A stretch of DNA of 64,000 nt, taken from assembly GCA_021234155.1 (NCBI GenBank), contig JAJEKV010000072.1:4627620-4691619 (forward strand), written 5' to 3'. How positions within the stretch are numbered: the stretch's first letter is position 1; every line of letters begins with the position of its first letter. Position numbers and translations under genes: made by a program. This DNA is from Isoetes taiwanensis. Taxonomy: Eukaryota > Streptophyta > Lycopodiopsida > Isoetales > Isoetaceae. The notes below the pieces were generated by a model. That model saw nothing but the letters and a program-made list of their open reading frames with translations. It made no database searches and had not been told where the DNA came from. Shown piece by piece: positions 35,693-45,967 of the stretch.

Positions 35693-36639
35693 TTGAGTAG
35701 ATGTGGCATTTGATGGATGCCAATCCTTGAAAATGATTAATACTGCTAAATACAAAGGGAACAGTAGGATCTCAGAATGCTACTAAAATGGATGGCATAT
35801 CTATAATTTGAACATACAAATGTACCGTGCATGCAATGTCAACAAGCATTATGTGACCTTCAGGTTTTAGAAAAGAAAAAGTTAATAACAAACATCGAAT
35901 TACCATCAAAATAATTCTTATGTAACTTTTGTGATTATGCGAGAATTAATTTGATGCTTCCATAGAGTTAATCATGACAGCAAGGAAAAATGCTGCAACT
36001 CAGTTGAGTGGCCAGGACTCTCGGCTTTAAACATGTAGTGTGAGTGTGGTTTGTCTTAGGTTAAAAAATAGAACAGATAAGATGACTATGAAGGACCACA
36101 TGCATGAGCAATGATACACCAACTAATGCCTAATGTAACAAATCGGATAAGCAAACAGACTCCAAGAAGAAGATTCAACAGCGTCTTCTCTTTAACACAA
36201 TGGCCAGCTAGTACAACACCAAGGACCTAGCCCAACCTCACAATTCGAGTTAGCAAAAGCAGTATTCTTACCTATTAGGTTGATTTCTTATGTCTTCACA
36301 GATTGTTATTGAGAACAAAAATTGCACACCGTGTTGCAAAAATAAGGGATACCAGACTGTAGCCCAACTTCTTTTCCCATGGAATGCTGCCGCCGAAAAT
36401 CGCCTCCCCCTTCAGATAGGCTTCAGATAGGAGATGGGAAGGCCAGATACTAAATCCCACACTCTTATGCCTGGTTGCCCAGAGCAGGCCTCTCCAGTTC
36501 GCCAGTTTCAAGAGTGGCTGCCCAACAACGAAAACGACCGAGAGTTTACAGCCAATGACGGGTTTGGAGCAGTCATAGGCATATTCCAAGCATATACTGG
36601 CATATACCTATAATATGCCACAAACCCACATAAACAAGG
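35693..36639. other. Stretch with no recognisable gene
   Basis: This is where the missing 5' exon of the G-patch gene would be expected, but I found no frame resembling it. A 98-codon minus-strand frame (36589-36296) has no recognisable domain. Confidence 0.45.
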
Positions 36640-38155
36640 TGTGACGTTCCAGCACAGTATACGGTCCCAGGACGTATACTGTACTGGCTCGTCACGCGTA
36701 CACGCCATCTCGATTGACGTGTACGCCGACGTGTAGCTAAGCAAGTAGCACCCTAGGGGGCAACTTGCAAGTGTGTGCACATTTATTCATGTGTACACTT
36801 TAGCCCACTTAATTAATATAGGCAAGTGGGCCACACCCATTTATCCCACATGCTCAAGGGGTAATAGAAACCCTAGCCCTAACCCTTAGTCTATATAAGG
36901 TATATGAAACCCTAACTTTCCATTTTCGTCCACAACCTTCTAGAACTCCGTTTTGCTTGCTCCAAGAGCCAATCTCACCTCCCGAAGTCTGTCTGAGCAG
37001 CCTAGCTCATCAGCTTCCCTTTCTAGTTTCATCTTCAAGCGGTTCTGCAGCATGGATGCATTCAGAGCAGGAGGAGCAAGCCAGGGATCAGGTATTTTGC
37101 CAATTCAATAGTCTAAACCGCCTCCCAGACATAGAGTAAGTAGGTTTAGCCTATTGATTTGCCCATAGCATCCATCTAGATCCCTAGATATCAAGCCATA
37201 ACTAAAGAACCTAACTCTGTGATCTAGATTAAATCTTATTCTTTAGTTCTTCTATGATATGTATGTGATGATGATCTCTGTGGAATCATTGTATTGGGAA
37301 GGGGGGTAGAGGCCTTAAAAGCCTAGTAGTTGATGCTCCTAGCTAGCCCTCTTTAATGCACTATTAAATTCGGCCTGTGTACAAGAGCCACAACCTGGTT
37401 GTGGGTGGAGGGGCCAGACTGGCATACAAGGAGGTTCATGTCCTGGCTCGTGATCACGTCCCTCTGGTAGTAAAGCCTATCGGGGACTACAGTGCACTAG
37501 ACCTAATGCTCTCCCACTGCGTGCAGGCTTTGCATGGGTTCGACACTCTTGGGGTGGTGGACACCTTCCATGGAGTTCAAGTCGAGTACGGGCAGTGGCC
37601 CTCTAGTCACCTTGAGTCAGCATGCTAGCCTCTGGTGGGAGTGATCCCTACCTGCCCCATCGGAACTGGGGAGATGCAACCCAGGAGTAGCCCCTTTCGC
37701 TATGCATCCGGCGGGCTACAGTCAGGTCCCAAGACTTTTCAACCTACTCTGCAAAGTGTGCACAGGAGGGGCGGATGGAGTGGACTACCCCAAGCCATGT
37801 TCTTATGCCAGCCAAATCCATTGCCATGAATTCTGTCTGCAATAACTTCTGGAGGACCAAACCGTCAGTCATCCCTCTTGAGTCTGAGCCTTGGGTAGAG
37901 TCTCCATATGTGATGTGCTGATATTTGTCTATGCAGATATGTGGTGAGCCATCCTTCGTGATGGTCATGATACTGACATGTATGTTTACGCTTCCGCAGG
38001 GAGACAGGGTAAAATGACCCCTTCATTCTTCCCACTGGAACTCATCAAGGTTGCAGTGACACGTGGAGGGCCTTGTATCAGCATGGAGCTGGTATGGGGG
38101 ATGAACTCCTGTTTGTATACGGTGAGTGCACCGTATATGAGTAGGGGACGTCACA
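36640..38155 (+). repeat. 5' LTR (1516 bp)
   Basis: It opens TGTGACGTTCC and closes GGGGACGTCACA, so the ends TGTGACGT/ACGTCACA are inverted repeats with the standard TG...CA. A TATA box-like CTATATAAGG lies near 36891, followed by a CCCTAACCCT-rich leader. GTATACGG recurs near both ends (36657 and 38116). The tRNA primer site begins one base after the last A, which fixes the right border. Confidence 0.85.
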
Positions 38156-38156
38156 G

Positions 38157-38168
38157 TGGTATCAGAGC
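38157..38168 (+). promoter_or_regulatory. Primer-binding site for initiator tRNA-Met
   Basis: TGGTATCAGAGC, the 12 bases complementary to the 3' end of plant initiator methionine tRNA and the usual plant LTR-retrotransposon primer site. It starts 1 base after the LTR. Confidence 0.92.
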
Positions 38169-38340
38169 AATGTTCTTGAATACCAAGAGCAAAGCACTGG
38201 CCATGCTCCCAGTAGTACTGACTTAGTAGAATTCTCAAACCTCGAAAAAGTGGGAAATTTTTTTTCTCATTTTTTTGTAGTTATGTTAAGCTAGTAACAG
38301 TTAGAAATTGAACAAAAAACTTCATTAAGTGCAGAAATTG

Positions 38341-38403
38341 CTCATGGTATGCGCCAGAGCACCAACCTAAATTTTAGGTTGAGCCCCAGGCGCACACCAT
38401 GAG
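38341..38403 (+). repeat. Leader compound hairpin 1
   Basis: The outer arms CTCATGGTATGCGCC and GGCGCACACCATGAG pair at 14 of 15 positions. The inner arms CAACCTAAA and TTTAGGTTG pair perfectly. Same length (63 bp) and layout as 38553-38615. Confidence 0.85.
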
Positions 38404-38552
38404 TAACTGGCCATAATCACCTTCAAACATGATAAATTTTAACAAGATAATATGCTAGATCAAATTTTAAGGTAAGATTTAGCTAGAATTGTATATTACA
38501 CCCCTAGGAATATGCCTAGAAATCATATAATTTAGTCTAAAATACAAAATTG

Positions 38553-38615
38553 CTCACGGTATGCGCCAGAACCTTGATCTAAATATTAGATCAGCCCTCC
38601 AGCGCACACCATGAG
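38553..38615 (+). repeat. Leader compound hairpin 2
   Basis: The outer arms CTCACGGTATGCGCC and AGCGCACACCATGAG pair at 12 of 15 positions. The inner arms TGATCTAA and TTAGATCA pair perfectly although their sequence differs from hairpin 1, so both sides changed together. It lies 212 bp after hairpin 1. Confidence 0.85.
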
Positions 38616-38722
38616 TAAAATGTTTAGAAAACTCTGAAGTAAGTACATGTTTTAATAGGTTAATAGGTGCTTTGACACGTGAAAATGAGTAACTTAGAGT
38701 TTGACCTAAAATTTGCCCAAAC

Positions 38723-38730
38723 TATAAATA
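38723..38730 (+). promoter_or_regulatory. TATA-box-like site ahead of the H3-type coding region
   Basis: TATAAATA, with an AAACTATAAATAGACCC context typical of plant core promoters, 102 bp before the ATG at 38832. The coding region may therefore have its own promoter as well as the LTR promoter. Single motif, so only suggestive. Confidence 0.4.
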
Positions 38731-38831
38731 GACCCAAACCCCTCTCATTTGTAGACTTCCTGTCTAGAAGTTAGCTCCGCACTTCGAGGCGATTTTTGGG
38801 CGCCAGAGCTCCGATTGACGTGAAGTAAGAC

Positions 38832-40076
38832 ATGGCGCGCACCAAACAGACTGCTCGGAAGTATCGACCAGGTGAAATGCCTAGTGCCCAAGATAAGAGG
38901 CGCATACAGCAGCTACTTCGGGAGCAACTTCTCGCAGGAGGAGACCAACCTTCATCAGGCGAGGAGAGCACTTCAGACTGCAGGAAGAGGGATCCGAGCA
39001 AGGATCACAAGAAAAGATGACCGACGTCATCGACCAGCAGGTGGACGAAGAAGCAGACATTGGGTCAGAGGACGACCAAATTCAAAGAGTGTTCGAGCAA
39101 ATGGAAAAGGAAAGGGCAGAACGGGAGCAGGCGGCCAAGGAACAGGAGCAGAGGGAGCCCACTTCCGAGCCAACCATAGAAGAAGAGCTCGAGGCTTGGA
39201 TCAAAATGCACGAGGCGAAGGCACGACGCCGCGAGAAGAAAAAGGCCGAGAAGAAGAGGAAAAGAGAAGAAAAGGAGGCAAAGGAGGCAGAAGAAAAGAA
39301 GAAACTTAAGGGCAAAGACAAGGAGGAGCCCAAGAGGAAGATGAAGAAGACGCCCAACGTAAAGGTCGTCATCAAGGAACGGCCGGCCGACCAGCCCGCA
39401 TCCTCCGACGACTCAGATGACGAGGATTATCAGCCCTTCACCGGCGGAGATCTAGAGGTAGGGAGCTCCTCCAAACCCACAAATGAGGATTGGACAGACC
39501 AAGATCCGCAGGTGCAAGCACCCCCGCCCTACACCCACATGGGAAACGGACAAGGATCCGAAGAAGCCACCCCGACCTGCCCCGGAGTCTTACGTAGTAG
39601 ACCATCTCCGGGTCTATCAGAAGAAGTTGAAGGCACACAAGGAATATATGAAGAAGTGGGAGGCCTACAACTCCTACTACCAGGCGAACAAGGTCACCTA
39701 TGTTGAAGGAGGACGGCCATCAAAGAAGCAGACTCTCAAGCCGCCTCCAGAGAAGCCTACTCCTCCCAAGAAGCCAAAAGCCAGGAAAGCCAGATCGAAA
39801 CTGTCACAAGCAATCCGGGAGATCCGGCATTTTCAGAGAAGCTATGGTCTTCTCATTCCCCGTGCACCGTTCGCCAGGCTCGTGAAGGAAGTCGTGCAGG
39901 AATTCGACTCCGGCATGAGAGTAACAGGCGAGATGCTGCTGGCCTTGCAAGAAGCAACTGAGCAGAAGCTGGTGCAACATTTTGAAGATTCGACAGCGTG
40001 CACTATACATGCCAAGAGGATAACTCTGATGACCAAGGACATGCACTTGACCAGTTCCATTAAAGGGGAACGCTAA
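38832..40076 (+). pseudogene. Histone H3-type coding region of the LTR element: H3 tail, long charged linker, H3 fold
   Basis: Parts in order: (1) the ATG at 38832 opens MARTKQTARKYRPGE. The first nine residues after Met equal the universal H3 tail with K4 and K9, and YRPG matches the H3 segment before the fold. (2) A linker of several hundred codons (about 38880-39810) is strongly acidic/basic and probably coiled-coil (EKKRKREEKEAKEAEEKKK), with an acidic patch (SSDDSDDEDY) and a P/K-rich end. (3) At 39813-40076 is the H3 fold: IREIRHFQRS, LLIPRAPFARLVKEV, ALQEATEQ, FEDSTACTIHAKRITLM, ending GER. Loop 1 has the canonical H3 length, not the longer CENH3 form. The rest of the N-tail (S10 to K37 region) is replaced by the linker. 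AATAAA-like signals follow 40076. It lies 664 bp after the primer site, where gag would be. It looks broken or spliced, with about two discontinuities. Confidence 0.8.
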
Positions 40077-41305
40077 TTTTGTAAATAATAAGTTTTGTGA
40101 ATAAAAAGTTGTTCTGAGTAAATTATAAGTGCATAAATGTTGTTAATTAGGTTGAGTTAGCGATAATCGCTTTTTGTTTTAGTTAAATTGGACATCTTAT
40201 GATCAATTAGTGAGAAGTTACTCACACTATAACCCCAAATTTGGCTCTATGTGTAGTTTTGTGCTATCTTTTTTGCCAAAAAACAACACCTGAAGACCAC
40301 CCATAGTATTGTTCCGAAAATGCTAGAAACAACATGTAGTTTTTGTCTAAAAAGTATATGCATAGAAATTTGACAGTCTTTTAATAATATTCAATGTGTT
40401 GTTTTTTGGTGTTGTTTTTTGGTGTTGTTTTTTGTGTTGTTTTTACTAAAAAATAACGTGTCGTTTAACAAAATATCTACATGTGGTTTTTTAAAGTAGT
40501 AGTTATTTTTAAATGTTGTTTTTGCCAAAAAAACAACATGTGGTTTCAAAGAATATTCACGTGGATAGTAGTTGTTTTTAAGTGTTGTTTTTACTAAATA
40601 ATAATATGTGGAATATCCACATGTGATTTTTTAAAATAGTTTTTAAATGTGATGATTCCCAAATAAAGATGCATGGTCCTAAAGAATATCTACATGTGGT
40701 TTTCATGCATATACCAAAATAAAAATAAAAAAGCATTACCAATTACATATCAACACATGGCATCTTTATTAAATAACAAAAGCATATTTTTCTTGTATTT
40801 GTTTTTTCTTTTAAGATAGCCTTTTTGGGAATCGAACCCAAACAAATCCATTAGACATAATATTATAAATTGCAACAGAATCTAACATTAGATTAAACAT
40901 TAGATTAAAACATAACGTTCAAAATATTACCTAGGTTTTACTTAAAGTTCAAAACATCAAATTAGTTTATTTCAATGCGCAAAATATTTCAGATTCAAAC
41001 ATTCTTAATGTTCAAAACATTAGACGTTCATGATATTTGTTTGAACAGTTCTGCTCACAAGTTCCAGCCAGATTATTTGAAAAGTCGAGAAGGGGAGTAC
41101 CATGGCATTAGCTTCACCTCAAACTCTGCTCAAAATAGGGGAAATGCCCGGGGGGTGCACCTCTATATATGGACAGATGGCATCTGCGTTCGAGGGGTCA
41201 TAGAAAAACCCCTGTATACGGCTTTTTGGAGTAAAAAAACCCATACCATACGGTTTTTCGAACTAACATACAATATAGACCCTATCCGTAGATTTAACGA
41301 TTGAT
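40077..41305. other. T-rich stretch with GTTGTTTTT repeats, no gene
   Basis: GGTGTTGTTTTTTGGTGTTG-type words at 40398-40445 and scattered ACATGTGGTTTTT words to 40700. No gag/pol frame and no second LTR is present. A 109-codon frame at 40975-41304 has no recognisable domain. Confidence 0.5.
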
Positions 41306-41455
41306 TGTGCCAAATTATATAATCCCTTTCCGACTTTGTACCTTTTGTGAAGACCCTTTGTGCCAAATTATATAATCCCTTTTCGACTTTTGTACCTTTT
41401 GTGTACTTTTTGTGCCAAATTATATAATCCCTTTCCGACTTTGTACTTTTTTCCG
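41306..41455. repeat. Tandem repeat, three units of about 53 bp
   Basis: TGTGCCAAATTATATAATCC followed by CTTT(C/T)CGACTTT(T)GTACCTTTTGTG starts at 41306, 41359 and 41411. The three copies are nearly identical, so the array is young or homogenised. Confidence 0.85.
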
Positions 41456-42640
41456 TCAAATGGATCAGCTCCCCAAATCGATCATCTACGGAATCTCTCC
41501 TTCCCGCCCGTATGAGCTCCCGACCGTATACCTACGACCAAGGCAATAAAAAACCCCTAAAAGTTCACTCAGTTGGTACGTACGTGACCATTGAGTGAAC
41601 CCCCCTTGGGGAAATGGTCAGTTTCACATTCAAAGTTCAGCTTGCAAGAATTCATCATAAATAAGATTTAGCATATCAGTCTTACTTTTTGGGCAGCAAA
41701 ACATCGAAAAAAAAAAAGGCAGAAAGATTTTGATTTTAAGTTAGGAAGAACTTAGCTCACATGATACGCTAGAAAAATGCTGGAAAAATGCCGTGTCTGG
41801 AACTTGGAGTTCCGGAGTTTCTTTGTCAAATGGCTGCAGAGTCTTCAGCTTTAATCAAAAGCAAAGCAATCAAAGCAAAGCAAAGAGTCTAGATGGCATG
41901 ACTTGGTGGTCTGTTTACTCTGCTTTAGGTTTTAGAGTACCTTCTTCATGGCTTTTCGATAGTATTGACAGCGTTCTGGCCGGCCAAAACCTAGGATTTT
42001 GACAGATAATGGCGCTTTCCAGCATTCCCAAGTTGCCCTGCCGCAGGTTTATTCCCCTGTTCAGAACAAAATACGCTTCAAACGAAAAAACAAGGAAGAA
42101 TAATCACTTTTACTTGTTTTACAAGATCTGCAAAAAACACAAATACCGTAGTAAATCGCATGCTGGAATCTAGACAGCTTGTGTGATTTGAGATCCACCA
42201 TTTTTAGCAACTCCATACTGGCATGTCTTTCGCTCCAGCAAACAGCCAAAGAAAATAGCTGCAAGATAAGAAGCCATCGCCATAGCTAGAGCATAGGGTA
42301 AAGCGGATTTCAGTGCTAGATATTAAAAGGCCAGTGGCTTCATCCTTCACCGGATTTGCCATCGCCATTTTCTAGCCACAATACACTGCTAAGCTTCAGA
42401 AAAACCAAGATGCATGTGGGTTATCCTCAGTGCACTGTTAAGCTTCGGTGCACCATCGGCATCGCCATAGCAGGAGCCCTAGCAAAGCTGGAGCAAAGCA
42501 GGAGCCCTAGCAAAGCCGCCAAGGCGAGATACAGGGCAGGCGGGAAACAGAGTCGTTTAGACCAACCAATGGAATGAAGGGACATGGATCGAAATCCAGG
42601 CCATTCATCTTGCCCCATCTCGCCCGTTCATAAGCCAAAA
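41456..42640. other. Stretch with no recognisable gene
   Basis: Contains short duplications (AGCAGGAGCCCTAGCAAAGC twice near 42470 and 42495; CAATCAAAGCAAAGCAAAG near 41868). Open frames are short and domain-free. Confidence 0.5.
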
Positions 42641-43262
42641 ATGCCCTTACATTTCCCCATATTTTCAAATTATGCCCCTAGAATCATAAAAAATTCAAAA
42701 ATACCTTTCGTAACTGGATAACTGGATATGATACTGCAAAACCGTGGCTGTTATAAGAAAATATATTGTTACGAGTAGCAACTCCAAAATTTGATTCAGG
42801 CATCGCATGAGTGAAATCAATGACGATTTATCCAAATGCATTGAATCACAATTCTACTCGCAAAATCACCATTGAATCGATGTTTCATAAACCCTTCATC
42901 TTGATGTAGCAAGGAATATGAATGGGTATTTGTAGAGAAACCCAAAAGCATTCACCACAGCTTCAAATTTTGTCTTTTCAAGTCTAATATACCGACCAAA
43001 TGCTGAAGAAGTAGCCTTATGCAAACACAACATATCGGGATTTAAAGCCTAAATCAGTCGACCCAATGGAGAAGAAGTAGACTTTTGGGCTCCAATCGAA
43101 CCAGGAGTCCATCTTCGACATATCTGAAGCCGCCATGATCATTCTATTCCATAACAGACTAGATTATCAAATAGTTAAATAAAAATAGTTAAGCAAGGGG
43201 TAATTTTGGAATTTTGAAAAATATAAGGGCATATACAGAAATAAGGGAAAATGTAGGGGCAT
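42641..43262. mobile_element. Small non-autonomous DNA element with imperfect terminal inverted repeats
   Basis: The left end ATGCCCTTACATTTCCCCAT..TATGCCCCTAGAAT..AAATTCAAAAATACC (42641-42713) pairs imperfectly (roughly 70 percent by eye) with the right end (43193-43262), whose reverse complement begins ATGCCCCTACATTTTCCC. The internal 480 bp is non-coding. No certain target duplication, so the family (MITE of hAT or Mutator type) is open. Confidence 0.5.
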
Positions 43263-43508
43263 ATTAGGAATTTTCCCTTATAAAAATCTAATACGGCTAC
43301 ATATTGGCTCTTATGGACTCTTATGGGTGATTCCCTATAGGTTTTTCAGGATCATTGCATCCTGGCATATTTTCTTGAATATGCCAAATCAAGGGTGGAG
43401 GAATGTACAACTCACACCCCTTTATAAAAAAATGCTCCCCATACATATACGTGAAAGGGAAATACGTCAGTAAAAACCATTGGCCAAACCACATTAAATG
43501 TTGTGATC

Positions 43509-45745
43509 AGAACAGTGGTCGGATTTTTTTTTTTGTTGAAGGACGTCAGACTTTATTCAATCAAAGAGTCAAATACAAGTATAAATGCAGAGACAGGAAT
43601 AAAATCTCAGCGGATAAGCAGAGACCCACCGAGTGAAGCAACCTGCCTAAGCATAAGAGTGCACATCCAAATACTCTTCAAAAATCAATCGCCTCTTGCG
43701 AGGGGCAAGTGAAGAACAATGATACGACTTTACAATGTAACCTTGAGCTTCTTGGAGAACACGATTATCTGCCACATCCAGACCTTTGAAGATTACCAAT
43801 CTTCGTCTTTTCCAGATAGTCCAAAGCAACCATCCTGCTGCTAGATGAAAAGCCTGGCCTTGTAACTCTGTCCAGGTACTTGGGTAAATTGCCAAAAGCA
43901 GTTGTTGACTTGTTAGTGAAACCTGAAAAAGGGAAAACAACCAGTCCCATACCTGTCTAAGGTGTTCACACATGAAAAAGCAATGCTCAATGGTCTCAGA
44001 TCCACGCTTGCATCTTTGGATTAATCGATTTGATATTCTAGGGTTAAACTTATGGACAAGCACATTAACCCATGAGACACCTATGAAGAATCTGCCACCA
44101 AAGAACTGCCACTTTAGGATGAAGTAGCTTGTCCCATGCCCAAGACCACACCTTCTGCCATTGAAGAGGAGGAAGTTGAAGAGACCACTTATTAGACGGA
44201 GGAAGAATATCAGTATCAAGCAACAACTGATACATAGAGTTCACAAGTTTGCACTCCTTAATTTCTTCATGACAAACCCATACCAAAATATCTTCTTGGT
44301 GTGGCAGAATAGGCTGTAGAAAATCAGCAACTTTTTGCCAAAGAACTCTATCCCATCGCCCCAATAGAAACTTTAACTGAAAAGCCTCCCATGTCAGCAA
44401 CTGGCCTGAGTCATACCATGCTGCAATAGTTAAGATTCCAGCACTTTTCCAACGTCTTTGAGTCAATGGGTGCACTGTAAAGCAAAGTGGTTGATTGTCT
44501 ACCAGAGGGATCCACCAACAAGGTGCAGTCAACTGTACACAAGCAGTTGGACTGATGTGAAATAAAGTTTTGACTGTGTGCCAGGAATCTAACAATCCCT
44601 TTAAGAATGGAGAAGCATTATGATAAGGCCGCAACTCATAAAATAAACTCCATGGAAGAACAGGTTTGAGTGTGACTTTACCAAAAGGGATACAGTAGGT
44701 AAGAGCCTGTGCAATAAGCCGTAACCCAGGAGAATCATCCTTACCTACGAGAAGCCGCCAAATGAATTTTGAGATCATAACCTTACTCTGCAAATGGAAA
44801 TCTGTCATGCCCAAACCTCCAGCAGACTTAGGTTTTATACACTTAGACCATGCAACCTTCACCACTGCCCCTGCTTCATTTCCACCCCAGATAAAGTTTC
44901 TAACAACACCCACAATCTCCTGAAACTTTGAGTGGGAAGCAAGAATGGCAGAAGCCATATAGACATGTGTGTTGCTTAAGACATGCTTAGCAACTGTTAC
45001 CCTTCCGGGCATAGATAGCTTAGCAGTATCCCACCAAAAAGGTGCCTCCAACCCCTCGATTATAACATCCCAAGCATCGAAGTTGAAACATGAATACCCT
45101 TTGGGATACCAAGAAGCTTGGTTGCCTTCCCATGAGGCAACACCTTCCGGGGTAAGCAAGAACACATGGTGGGACTTCATCATCTAGAGTCCACAAAGCG
45201 TAACACTTTTGCCAATCGACCAAAACTCCGGAGGCTAAGGAAAATGTGTCAAGCGAAGCTTTGCATTTTGGAGGTTATCAAAGATTCGCTTTCAAAAATA
45301 GAAAGGTATCATCCGCATCTTCGATTAATAATTTCTTGAGAGCCATTTTCCATAGGAAGACCCCTGATCACATCATCCTCAGCAGCACTAGAAAATAATT
45401 GTCAAAGCACCTCTGCCACTATTGTAAAAAGCAATGGAGCCAAGGGGCAACCTTGACGAACTCCTCTACCAACAGGAAAGACAACAGAGGGCTCTCCCTG
45501 GAAGAGTACTGTAGATCTTGCTGAAGTATGCAACTTCATGACATCTCTTGTGAATGGGATACCAAACCCTAAAGCCAATAAACACTTCTCTAAAAAACCC
45601 CAATCCACACTGTCATATGCCTTGGCAAAGTCAAGTTTGAGATACACAATACGATGGGCCTTTAGCCTTGCCCAATACATACCTTCATAGGCCGCTGCAA
45701 CATTATCAAGAATACACCTTCCAGGCAAGAACAGTGGTCGGATTT
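43509..45745 (-). mobile_element. 5'-truncated plant L1-type LINE with an 18-bp target duplication
   Basis: AGAACAGTGGTCGGATTT occurs exactly at 43509-43526 and 45728-45745 and brackets the LINE (43527-45727). The 3' poly(A) shows as a T run at 43527-43534. The 5' end stops inside the reverse transcriptase domain, the usual result of incomplete target-primed reverse transcription. The sequence beyond 45745 is the older target DNA, so the apparent continuation of the frame past that point is accidental. Confidence 0.9.
43647..45727 (-). pseudogene. LINE reverse transcriptase (partial) with zf-RVT C-terminus
   Basis: It starts at FLPGRCILDNV and continues YLKLDFAKAYDSVDWGFLEK and GRGVRQGCPLAPLLFTIVAE, core motifs of non-LTR reverse transcriptase. 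The catalytic box normally YADD reads DADD (45308-45319, EDADDTFLFLK). One tyrosine-to-aspartate change plus frame changes makes it inactive. A long frame (45183-44065) carries the thumb/connection region (GRVTVAKHVLSNTHVYMAS, GGLGMTDFHLQSK). The C-terminus (44219-43647) has the zf-RVT block CKRGSETIEHCFFMCEHLRQ and WTIWKRRRLVIF. Endonuclease and ORF1 are missing through 5' truncation. Confidence 0.85.
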
Positions 45746-45967
45746 GGGCTGCTGCAAAAATATAACCATTCGATAGACAAGTATAATACAGGGTAAACTT
45801 GTGGGCTATGATATGATCAATCCTTTGTACTTCTAAAACAATTCTCTGGATAACCTTTAAAACATTCTTTACAAAGTCAGGTCCACAAACCCATAGGAAA
45901 ATAAGGGATCTTGATGTCGTTACACTTACGATACAAGCAAAGAGCATGGAAAAGATGATGTGGCCCT

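Larger units (their letters stand above)
36640..40076 (+). mobile_element. LTR retrotransposon fossil with a histone H3-type coding region in the gag position
   Basis: One LTR, a primer-binding site, a leader and one H3-like coding region can be seen. No 3' LTR, gag, protease, reverse transcriptase or integrase is visible, so the right border is unknown and 40076 is only the end of the coding part. It is either a non-autonomous element with a host-derived gene or an incomplete copy. The coding part does not run as one open frame and has about two discontinuities, from breakage or splicing. Age cannot be judged because only one LTR is present. LTR superfamily (Ty1 or Ty3) is undetermined without pol. 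Confidence 0.75.

Noticed and set aside
38872-39309. Alternative frame overlapping the H3-type region
   Set aside because: It is an arginine-rich shadow of the charged linker; the frames with H3 similarity explain the region better.
39813-40076. Centromeric H3 (CENH3)
   Set aside because: REIRHFQ and LLIP resemble CENH3, but loop 1 has the canonical H3 length and the tail starts ARTKQTARK like ordinary H3.
40077-43500. Search for the 3' LTR of the element at 36.6 kb
   Set aside because: No TGTGACGTTCC or GGGGACGTCACA occurs again in the window as far as I can see by eye.
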